A stretch of DNA of 64,000 nt. Origin: Haematococcus lacustris. Its lineage: Eukaryota; Chlorophyta; Chlorophyceae; Chlamydomonadales; Haematococcaceae. How positions within the stretch are numbered: position 1 is the stretch's first letter; every line of letters starts with the position of its first letter. Location: positions 1,185,383-1,249,382 of the forward strand of contig JASKMD010000020.1 of assembly GCA_030144725.1 (NCBI GenBank), read 5' to 3'. Shown here in pieces: positions 37,301-46,946 of the stretch. A program made the position numbers and the translations under genes. The notes under the pieces are model-generated. The model made no database searches and was not told the origin of the DNA. It saw only the letters and a program-made list of their open reading frames with translations.

Positions 37301-40300
37301 TGTTCGACCTGACCTTCAAACAACTAATTGGATATCATTGCTTCCTAGATCATCTAGGAAGTGTTTAGGCTCGTTAGATGTCTGCATGCCTCAAACCTCG
37401 TTCATCCTCACCCCAGCTGGCTTATAGCAAGTTATGCCAACGGCAAGGAGCTGCTGAGCGAGATCCCTTGACCCTCAACTTCCTACCCAACTCACCTTAT
37501 GGTTCTGATCAGGGCAGCCCTGATGAAGACGAGACAAGTAGAGCACCCTGGTAGCCGCTGTGACATTTTTACTGCCGTGCCAAGCATCTCATCAACCGTG
37601 TCGCGACACGACATAGCCAGTCGTCCGTCAGGGCTGTGCAGCAAGAAGGCTCCAGCACAATTAGCACATGAGCCTGTACACGCATCACCAACCAGGCTAT
37701 TCCCAACCAGCACCGCCCCACCACAAAAATGAGCAGCTGTCGAGCAGGCCGCTTGCCTGGTTGCCTGCTTGCCTGCTTGGCTGCTTGCCTGCGTGGCTCA
37801 GGGCTGCTTGGCTGCTGCTGCAGGCGTGAAATCTGGGTGGGTCGCGCCGCCATGCTGGGCGTGCTAGCGGCCTGCTATTGGGAGGTGCACCTGACCTCCC
37901 ACCCCAGCATACTCACCCAGCTGGGCACCATCATTCCCGTGGGCCCCAAGGCAGCTGGATGGTTGGTGGGTGGTGGGCTGGTGGTGGGTAATGGGGTGGT
38001 AGCAGCTGGTTGGTGGTGGTTGCTGAGGCTGAATGCCTGCAGCCCAGCTGCTGCCTCACTGCCCAGCTGCTGCCTCACTGCCCGGCTGCCTGACTGGGGA
38101 AGGGGCCCTCGGCTAAACTGCACTAATTACAAAACCGTGGTTGGTGCTCATTGCCCAGCTGGCAATGGCTGGGACATGTCCAATCAGCTTCCTCCAGTGA
38201 GAGTGGTGCGCTGGTGCACATACTTTACTGACCTCGCTACTATTATAGCTATAAAGGGCAAGAGGCGCTGTGTCAGAGTCAGCAAGGATAGTGTGCACTA
38301 GTGTAGCTGACTTCGTTCACCACTTCTTTCACCACTTCTTTCGCCACTTCTTTCGCCACTTTTCACGAACCTGATACAGCACGCTCCAACCTGTATAGTT
38401 GCAGAGCACACCTGCTGCCACGCACCGCCCAGGCAGGGTACTTGTTGGTGGGTAGCCGGCTGCACAGCTGGTGGGAGTGTGGACAGCAGGGGAGCAGTGC
38501 GGCACCGCCCTCTCCAAACCTGTGGAGCCGATAACCTAGGCAACACCCCTGCCTCTCAGTTCACCCTCATACCCAGCCTTGGTACCTTGCCAAGCCCTAG
38601 GGAACTGCCAGCGGACATACACGCTGCCATCCTGCTGCCACACCCGCCACGCAGCTGCTGCTGCTGCCGCCGCCCTGCTGCTGCTGCCGCCCTGCTGCTG
38701 CCTGCCCCACCCAGCGCTGATGCCTGTGTACCTGATGCCAGGTAGGAACCCTGGCGTTTGGCAACCTGGTGGCCGCCTTAGCGCCGTGGTCCCCCACCTA
38801 CTCCCTCAAGAACCAGAGGGTGAGGGGCGGCAGCAGGCTGCAGGCGGGGGCGTGAGGTCAACAGCAGCTGGGCGAGCAGGTTAGGTGGCTGGGGCCACGT
38901 GTGGAGTAGCTGTGACTCTCTGGGTGGCTGTGTCGGTGTCAGTCAGTGATGTTAGCGATTGCAGCGCAGTGTTGGCAAGCACTTGTGGCGAGCATTGCAT
39001 CAGGCTGTCATGTCCTAATGTGTGTGTGTGGTGTCATGATGCGAGACAACAAGGCTTTTTAAGGGAAGCCAATGACACTGGGTGTTGTATAGTGGATCAT
39101 GGGACATGATGCTAAGCAGTGCAGGTGGTTGCCTAGAGTAGATCTGGGGAGGGATGAGGTAGAGTGAGTCTGTGGAGGGGTGATGCAGAGTGGGGTTGGC
39201 CTCCAGCATGACAAAGGAAAGGTAAGGCGCAGTAGGAGAGGTTGAGATGAGGCTGGCAGCATGATCTGGGGGAGGCTGGCATGCTGGTGCAAGGCAGGGC
39301 GGGCCATACCATGAGCTGCAGCCTATCAGGGATCCAGGCGCAGCCACGGCATGAGTTCACTGGGGCATTGGGGCGGGGCTGTCGGCCCATGCTCGTCTGG
39401 CAGCTTCAGCATGCAGCGGCGGTGCTTTCCTGGCCTGGTGGGCTACCTTAGAAGTGCTCTGGGGCGCTGTGCCACTGGGGCTGCAGGGCAGGGCTGAAGC
39501 ACGAGTGGCTGCCCTGTGCCCTCGCATGTTTTGCTCCGCCATGGGGAATGGCTACCAGGGCCTCCTCAGCGTAACCCCCACATAACGTCTACCTCCCTAC
39601 ACCATCTACATCGCCTGGTAGCTTCAGCATGCAGTGGTGATGCTGTCCTGGCCTGTAATGCTGATCATTATGAGAAATCAGCACAGCTTGAAGATGAGGA
39701 GACGTCCAACCTGGCTGGCGTACTGCTGTGTGATACCCCATGTGTCACCTCACGTGAGCGTGCCTGTAGCCTGACCCACATACACAGGACATAGCCAAGC
39801 GGCCTGCCCACCCTCTGAGCCAGCAGTCAGGAGCTACCCCTAAGTGGCCCCAGCTGCTGGGCGTGGATGGCACCTGGGGGTTTTCCAAAGCCAACGAGCT
39901 GCTGCACGCGCGGCTGGCAATGCTGGGCTTTGCTGGGCTTTGCTGGCGGGAGGCCTCAGACCCCGCACTGCTGAGGGTGGGGCCCTTAGCGCAGGTGAGG
40001 AGGGTTCTGGCTGGACGGGTGCACGCTGGCCCCTCCACCCCTCCCACGGCACTGTACACCAGCACCCACCCCTGGAAAACAGACTCCACATGTGGCAGTG
40101 GTGCACTACCCCTCTCACGCTCACCCGCCACCTCTAAATCTCCCACACTCCGTACGTCATGTGTGGCAGTGGTGTAGCTCCGATGATGTGGGCCGGCTTG
40201 GCGTGGGCTTGCTGGGGGTGTGGTGTGCGGGTGAGGATGATGCGGGCAGTGGGCCCTGAGCCTTGTGGGCAAGCAGGCGCATAGGGTCATGGGGTGGAGG

Positions 40301-41385
40301 CTAGTGCCTAGCAGGCCTACTCAGGGGCGAGGAGGCTGGTAGGCTAGTGGTCAATAGGCCTGTTCAGGCTTAACATCCAGGTTATTGTTTGGGTTAGGGA
40401 TTGGAGGGGTGAGGGTTGGAAGCAAAGGTAGGGCTAACACCCTGTTCAGACTTGATCTGTGGAGTAGCAGAAGGCCATGGGTGTCTAGTTAGATTGTAGT
40501 TGTCATGATTGTGGGCCTGTTGGGGTATAGCTGCTAGTGGCAGACAGGAGTCAGTAGCGGGTAGGGCAGTGGCTGTGGGATGATTGGCTAGCCTGGGCCT
40601 TGATGGCAGGCAGGCAAGCACCCCCTGCACCATTGCCCTTTCTTGCCAGCCAGTACAGCAGCCAGGCTGCAGACCTACGTCATACTGGTACTGGCACACT
40701 GCCTGCAACACTGGTCTGAGGGTGGGCCTGCCTCAAGGGTAGGGTGTGTGTCAGTGTTTTTTTTTTCGTTTGGCGAGTTTCGAATTTTATAGCGCAAAGT
40801 GATATGGCCCAGGCTCAAACCCTCAATTTCATAGCTCGACCATACTTGGCTTCGTCCAAAATTTACGGCTCAGGTCCACTATTCAGCGAAATTTAACGCG
40901 AAAATATGAATAGCGCGAAAAAAAAACACTGGTGTGTGTGGAAGGGGGATAGGACTGGTAGGAAGCAGGGCTGGAGTGGTTTACATGTTAGGGCACGGAG
41001 GAGAGTGAGGGTTAGGGTGGGGTGTGAAGCTAAGCTAAGCTAACCCTAACCCTGTGAAGCTAAGCTAAGGGTGTGAAGCTAAGCTACGCTGTGTGGACCA
41101 TACACGGCGGGCCAAGCTATGTGAACTGCATGTTACAGGCTACGCTGTGTGGACTGTGGGGGCTGAGCGGGTTGGGGCACTCTGTGCGCGCTGGGTGGCT
41201 CTCCGCTACCCTGCTGTGCACCTGTTCTGCAGGTGGCGCGTCTGCTGCACATCCCCACTAGCACAACCTACTTTGACACTTGCGCCACTGCCTTCTTGGT
41301 GTTTGCGGGTGTGGCTACGGCAGTGGCGTACCTGGTGGGCCGGCCTGGCCCCGACAGCTTGGTGGGAGACAAGGACGTTTATTGA
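34394..41385 (+). CDS. PsbS-like LHC-superfamily protein, 6 exons, 5' end unresolved
   Basis: Exons 34394-34478, 36367-36455, 37824-37965, 38742-38819, 39845-39994 and 41233-41385 join in phase (0, 2, 0, 0, 0) and end in TGA. The product is a thylakoid membrane protein by family. Each half holds a chlorophyll-binding-type helix, REIWVGRAAMLGVLAACYWE and ANELLHARLAMLGFAGL, with the E...R ion-pair signature. Each is followed by a second hydrophobic helix (LVGTLAFGNLVAALA, then FLVFAGVATAVAYLVG). WGFSKANEL and ILTQLG/PLAQ match the PsbS arrangement of four helices in two repeats. PsbS senses lumen acidification in photoprotection. Here the lumenal Glu positions after each ...QL motif seem replaced (TQLGTIIPVG; AQVARLLHIP). 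The first exon begins in mid-codon, so a 5' exon with the transit peptide is missing. An ELIP or other LHC relative is the alternative. Confidence 0.6.
34755..35237 (-). CDS. GCK-domain small protein, 2 exons
   Basis: Exon 1 35237-35061 (ATG start, 59 codons) and exon 2 34913-34755 join in phase 0 (GTG then GTGAGC; CATGCAG then TTT), giving 111 aa. The domain has CPICAYIEAGPCK, a DWTSCREQAK helix, DVCQDV, then FLKCTFDNIEYYEPFHQML, with Cys spacing and the C...EYYEP ending typical of the GCK domain, a Cys-rich helical domain of unknown function in plants and protists that recalls CHCH folds. The C-terminal tail is acidic then Ser-rich (GDEDDNDDLHDSDSQGS). No clear targeting peptide is visible. 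It lies wholly inside intron 1 of the plus-strand PsbS-like gene, antisense to it. Confidence 0.7.
40752..40931. mobile_element. hAT-type MITE, 180 bp, with 8-bp target duplication
   Basis: It begins CAGTGTTTTTTTTTTCG and ends in the inverse CGAAAAAAAAACACTG, flanked on both sides by GTGTGTGT, an 8-bp duplication as for hAT elements (the target is a GT repeat, so the exact length is less certain). The internal words TATAGCGCAAAGTGATATGG and TAGCGCGAAA resemble the flanks of the hAT transposase gene at 60311-63210 (CAGTGTTATTTTC, CACAAAGTGACATGG, TTTATAGCGCG), its likely source of transposase. It sits in the last intron of the PsbS-like gene. Confidence 0.8.
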
Positions 41386-41880
41386 CGAGCCTTGCCACAA
41401 ACTGGGTGGCTTCCATACAACTGTAGATCGCATGTTCAACTTGCTCAGCTCAATGACAGATGAGAGTGGTGCCCGTGGTACACATCACATTATATGACTC
41501 ACCTCCTGTCCATCATACCGCCCGGCATCTGTTGATTATTGCTGCTTAGATTGTTGTTGAACATCTGCCCTACTCTGCTTCATCCGTCCTTTGTACTCAC
41601 GACTGGATGAGATAATGACCATACATGACGTACAGCCTCGCCGTCCACGACAGTGGCCCTGAGCCAGCGGGAGCTCGACAACAGTCTCGACTCGTGCGGC
41701 ATAGGATACATTTCAGGCTGTGTGGTACAGCTGCATGCGGATTAAGAAGGGGTCGCTCCCAGCATCGGACCTGCCATCCCAATGGCATCACAAGGCATAT
41801 GACATGTGCTGCTTTTAGTGCTAAGGGGAATAGTGTCGTGGTGGTGGAACCTGGGTCGCTGGTTGGGCTGAAAGGGTTGT
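41386..41880. other. Intergenic 3' of PsbS-like gene
   Basis: No supported gene. Short frames only. Confidence 0.4.
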
Positions 41881-41882
41881 AA

Positions 41883-42756
41883 CTAGGGAGCGTCTCATGT
41901 ACGTACATGTACGTACATGTAACTGTTACATTTGCGGGTTATACGGGTGTTACACGGGATGTTACACGGGATGTTACATGCTAACGATTACGGGGTTCCT
42001 GGCATTACGGGCGTATAGCAGAGTAAGCGTTCATCGCATGCCGCACGGTGCTACGCCAATCGCACACGTCCCGGCACCAGGACATGCATGATAAGGTTGT
42101 GGAAAAGCCAGAAGTTGTTGCGTGTAGAAGTCAGGAGTAGAAGTACAAGTAGAAGTAGAAGCAGAAGCAAAAGTAGAAATAGAGGTACAAGTAAAAGTCA
42201 GAAGTTGCTGCGTGTCGAGAAAGAGTCCGATCCTGCGCCTGCCAGCCCGCTGAATGCCTTGAGGCATTGCTTCACCCCGGTTCTCTCGCGGCAGTGGGCC
42301 AAAACTTGCATTTGTGCCTGGCAGCTGGCTCATGTTAGCGACGCCGAGCTCGGCCCGGTTGTTTGTGGGCACCTTTTGCAGTGGCACACCACAATGCCGT
42401 CGCTATTGTAACGAACGAGCCAGTCATTTGCGAACTTGCTGAAGTACAACATTTGCTGCCAAATTGAGACTGTTGTAGACCTGCTGCTTGGAAACATTCG
42501 CAGCAGCCATCAGCAGCTGCTAGAACTGCGACTGCGGCTTGCCGAGCTGCAGCCCGCGGCCCGCGGCCCCAAAAATATTTTCAGGTGCGGGAGCAGTTGC
42601 GACCAGTGCGGCGGGGTGTACAAGCTCACTGTATTCGAGCCGAGCAGCTAAGAAGGCTATGTAACATGACCGGCACGTGTACGTATACGGGATGTAACAT
42701 GTAACATAACATAACAATGTAACATGTAACGTTACACGGGTCCAGACGCTCCCTAG
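41883..42756. mobile_element. TIR element CTAGGGAGCGTCT with TTGTAA duplication
   Basis: About 874 bp. Inverted termini CTAGGGAGCGTCT (41883-41895) and AGACGCTCCCTAG (42744-42756), with TTGTAA directly repeated on both sides. Both ends carry subterminal runs of palindromic ACGTACATGTACGTACATGT and ATGTAACATGTAAC words. An internal AGTAGAAGT simple repeat lies near 42120-42200. No transposase is recognised, so it is non-autonomous. Part of its left interior recurs in reverse at 14767-14881. Confidence 0.75.
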
Positions 42757-43089
42757 TTGTAACATGGTTGTGTGCACCAAATCAGGCTAAACTCATACTG
42801 CATCTCCGTTTCATAACTAGGGAGCGGCCTAGATTTTTAGGTTTTAGCCTATGATTCTAGGTTTTTTGTCTAGTCTATAATTCTTTTCTTATAGCCTATA
42901 ATTATAGGTTATTCTAGGAATCCGAGCCACCTAGTACTCTATGGACGTACCCTAGTCATGACCTAGTAGCAAACTTTGCACCTTCACATTGCCGTTGCAA
43001 TCATTGCATGCAACGAATTGTACATCGCAGCCCTATATACGCTCATATCTCCCACACCACTGTGTTCCAGGTGTATTCATGGATATGGC

Positions 43090-43215
43090 ACACATGTGAC
43101 ACAGATATTGCGTTGGGTTCACATGGAGGTTCGTCGTATTGCTGGTTGTCATGAAGTAATCCGTACCCTGATTTTTACATTGCATTGGACATCTTGTAAC
43201 AAAACTATATGCAAA
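43090..43215 (+). repeat. Dispersed repeat, copy a
   Basis: Anchors TTGCGTTGGGTTCACA, GTCGTATT, TTGCATTGGRCATYTTGTAA and TATGCAAACA; the related copy b is at 44740-44853, continuing at 45213-45230. The pair brackets the 128-bp-TIR element copy 2. Confidence 0.7.
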
Positions 43216-43257
43216 CATCCAGGCCAAGCTCACACAGAATTACACACATTCAGCAAA

Positions 43258-44505
43258 GGTCACCCCGGCCATTGGCCATGCCAATCCGTGCCAGGCCTGC
43301 GCATCGCACCACGCCCTAGTGGAGGATAGCGAAGGCTATCGCGGTAACTCGCGCGCGCTAAAACTCGCGTTTTAGACTGAAGCCTTGTCCCAGTACACCG
43401 CCCGCCACCAGGTCGAAACTTGAGATAGCGCAAACAAGCAGCGACCCACCTACAAGAGCAGGGTGGCGAGGCGCTCCGTGGCGTCCGTAGCAAAGTTCGC
43501 ACTAAAGAGGCAGGCTCGTAGTGCGCCGCAGGCCATCGCAGTGAGCCGTGCTGCCACGCCATGTCACTACACCACGAGACTGAGTCACGCCACGCTTCGC
43601 TCAAGTCGGTGCAAGTTGGGTGCATGGCACTGTCATTTTTTCCGTAGCGTCCGCGGCGCCCGCCACAATGGAGGTTTCCGGCACTGCCACTGCCACTACT
43701 TACTAGCTTGGCACGTATCGCTTTATGGCGTTCCAGGAGGGCGCGGCGACGGGGTCCAGGATGGCCCATCGCAATTTTCGGCTTGAATTTCGCGCACAGT
43801 GCGAGAAACGCAGCGATGCGGGCGCCCAACGGTGGCACAGGGTCCACCCCGTCGGGGATGAACCCAGGACTCCGCCAATCGGCCCCTGCGATGAGATCGC
43901 CCCATGCCACAATCACCCTCTGCCACATTTTGTCATTGTATGTACCACAAAAGGTGATAGAGCTTGCCTGGGCTACATCCCGGAATATAGACTCGCCCAG
44001 CTATCCGACGAAGGTGGAAGCACGCGGAAAGGACCACTGGCCGAAAAGTTTAAGGTCTTGACAGAAGCCCTAGAATGATGGGGTCAAGGCTTCAGCAGAG
44101 TACACGGTAGCGAAACAAAGTCCACGCACGGTGCTGCTGACACCTCAGTGAGATGCTGTGCATGCTTGGAGGGAGGGTCAGGCAGGTCCCGGCTTAGGTG
44201 TCAGAAGGGCCCGTGCCAGGTGTCAGGAATTGCCCGGGCCATGAGGGGTCCCGACCCAACCCAGGGAATCTTGCGCTTCGCCCTGCGACCCACGTACGGT
44301 CGCACCCCGTTGAGCCCCAGGCTGCAGCGAGCGACCATGTTCACAGTCCGCGGGAATGGCGGGCGGAGTGATCTGGGAGGCTTCAGTCCAAAACGCGAGT
44401 TTTAGCGCGCGTAAGTTACCGCGATAGCCTTCGCTATCCTCCACTAGGGCGTGGTGCGATGCGCAGGCCTGGCACGGATTGGCATGGCCAATGGCCGGGG
44501 TGACC
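43258..44505. mobile_element. DNA element with 128-bp TIRs, copy 2
   Basis: A 1248-bp relative of 10549-11783, in the same orientation. Termini GGTCACCCCGGCCATTGGCC run 43258-43385 and inverse 44378-44505. It is flanked by CAAA on both sides, a 4-bp target duplication different in sequence from that of copy 1, so the insertions were independent. A minus frame 43928-43260 (222 codons) spans half the element and shares MGHPGPRRRALLERHKAIRA with copy 1. No known domain is recognised. Confidence 0.85.
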
Positions 44506-44739
44506 CAAAGCAAGCCAAGCCAAGCCCAGACCAACCCTCGAGGAGCTGACCCTCTGGCGGTGGGGAATGTGAGTGTCAACAGGCTGTGAGGTGATGGGTG
44601 GGAGCAGGTAGAGCCAACAGCTTTGCATCGAACATGCAGCCAGCTCACCACACAGTTATTCCAGCTAGCAAACCTACCCGTTGGCCCTGGCACCTCTTAC
44701 ATTCACAACAGTAGCATGGCAGGGATAGGTGTAGGCATA

Positions 44740-45230
44740 TGACCCAGATGTTGCGTTGGGTTCACAAATAGTCGTCGTATTCCTGGCTTTCATTAACCAA
44801 TCTGTACCCTGATTTAAGCATTGCATTGGGCATTTTGTAACAGGATTGTATGTAAGGCGCGCCCGAAATAATCTTTAAGATATGACCCCATATGATCAAG
44901 CATGATGGAATATGATGAAATATAATTAAGCCAAAACCCGCAAAACCCCGTAACCTCATTGCCGTGGTCTCAATCTGGTTTCAACCATGGTCTCATTCGT
45001 GATCTTATTTGGAGGAGAGCAGAGGAGTGTTACTAACTACAACTGAGAGGACATCAAACCCTCTCTACACTCGGGGTTCCCAGGTGGGTTTGTGTGGCGA
45101 TCTACTACATTATCCTCTTGACTACAGATCCGGTCATATCACATCTTTAAGCCGTCATATTCAGTCATATGACCAATTCCTCAGCAAGTCATATGATCGG
45201 TCGCGCCCTAACTGTATGCAAACACCCACC
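44740..45230 (+). repeat. Dispersed repeat, copy b, interrupted by an insertion
   Basis: Matches 43090-43215 through TTGTAACAGGATTGTATG (to 44853), then resumes at 45213 with TGTATGCAAACACCC. The intervening 359 bp is a separate insertion. Confidence 0.65.
44854..45212. mobile_element. 359-bp MITE-like insertion, TGTATG duplication
   Basis: Flanked by TGTATG at 44848-44853 and 45213-45218. Its ends carry imperfect inverted termini (TAAGGCGCGCC against GTTAGGGCGCGA), and both ends hold CATATGA/TCATATG words (44890-44930 and 45130-45200). The intact homologue at 43090-43215 shows the empty site, supporting an insertion rather than a coincidence. Confidence 0.6.
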
Positions 45231-46946
45231 AGAACCATGCGTTATCACCCCATTGCAGCTAGTACCTTTGCAGTGCATTTGGACTCTTGTGTGATCAGTG
45301 CAATGATGCAAAGTCACAACCCCGCATGGTACAAGGTTTGAAGGGGCATGTTGGAAGCTTGCATGACTATGATGCCAATGCACAAGTAGCCGCCTTGACG
45401 CCACGCTAACGATGTGCGGCTGCGCTCACGCATGTTACATGTTTCCTTCGACACTGTACATGCGAGCGGAACTTCCGTCGATGCCCCATACTGTGCTGCT
45501 ACCACGGTAGATGTACTTTAACTGCAGCACATTGTGACGGGGGCGATACCCTGAGCGCGAGCAATGGGGTGCAGGTACGAGCAATGATCTTTACAGAACT
45601 CACTTGTGGCCTCTTAGCGCCGCGCCGCTTAACATGAAACATACTGGAACCTGCCGACAGGTTCCACAGCCTCCAGCAAGTTCTGTCTGGAGCTGAGCTG
45701 CAGTATGAAGCTGACACTGGCTTACCCATCATCACCAGGCCCATCAGGCAGCAGCTCGTCTCATTCACAATACAAGAAGCCAGCTACAGTGTTCTTGCAT
45801 TGCCACTACATGGTGACGTGCTGGGCAACAGCAGCTTGGCTTTGGCACCCTGGGAGGTGAATGCAAAAGGGCCTAGTAGTGTAGACAGGCTGTCAGCCCT
45901 ACAAACATTAAGCTGTTTGATGAGAAGCCCGGTGGTATTCAGAGGGAATGTGCGGCACATTGTACCACCGTTGTTGGGTTTGTAGTCATCAAGGATGCAA
46001 CCAAAGCTATTAAATTGTAGCGGAGTAAGATTACCCACAGGCAAATCCCTGTTCCATGTTGAATTGGGAATGTTGCGGTGGGGGTGAACATGGTGCAAAG
46101 GTGTAAAGCCTTGCTCATTACGCTTGCATGCTCTACACAGCTGTGTCTGAACGGTTGCAGGTATTTGAACAGGATGTGTGGTTCACAAACAGCATCATGA
46201 ACCAGGTCAGCGTGTGAGAACCCCTCTTTTACCCTGCTGCAGCCATCATCTTGCAAAGTGTTCCTGTAATAGCACCCTGAGTTGTGGATGGCTACCTGCT
46301 GCCCCACCTCATCAGCATTTGCTGGGATACTGCATGCAGGTCAGCCGCTCTAATCCAAGTCGCGCAGCAACAACCAAGGCGTTGTTTCACTTCTACACCA
46401 GGACTCCTACCTTTAGGTACACCTGAGTGGGCCAGTCCCTACGGGGGCTGGTAGTTGTTGAGAGGGATTGTAGTGCAGTCCTGCCATGCAACCCACTAGC
46501 CCCTCTATTGCGTGCCACTTGATGAAGCTACCGTCCTGGCCTGTTGCCAGTCTTCATCATTCATACCTTGCCAGGTGCCTGAGGCAAAGCATCTCCCCCT
46601 GCTGCAGACACAGTGTCATAGCTTATGCTCAATATCCAGGACTGTTGGATCCATGCTGCTTTGGGTATAGCGTGGCATCCCCACTTCGTCCTCCTTTCCT
46701 TGCTGTAGGCTGTTGCCAGAAGGCCCTGTGTTACTCCGTGTGTGATCAACAAGTGACCCCTACCCCACACCATCAACATCTGCTCAAACATGGCTGCTTG
46801 GCCCCTCCTCTGGCACTGCACCCTCATTGCCCCTCCGGTGCCACACTAGTTGCACCAGTTGCCCACAAGTGCAACAGGGACAGCTGTGTCGGAACCCACA
46901 GCTGAGCCGATCTTGCCATGTGTTGCCTCCAACTGTGTGCAAGCAG
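45213..46946. other. Region upstream of cyclase, with a transposon-like remnant
   Basis: A minus frame at 46098-45784 and sequence 45965-46075 resemble 58757-58921 in reduced form. Exons for the cyclase N-terminus (a membrane or sensor part) are expected here but could not be placed with phase support. Confidence 0.35.
45965..46075 (-). repeat. Degenerate dispersed repeat, related to 58757-58921
   Basis: Shared words on the plus strand: TTTGTAGTCATCAAGGATGC / CTGTAGTCATTAAGGGTGCG, and GTAAGATTACCCACAGGC / GTGAGATTACCCACAGGC, then TGTTCCATGTTGAAT. The minus reading (PVGNLTPLQ, ILDDYKP) suggests a decayed coding region. Confidence 0.55.
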
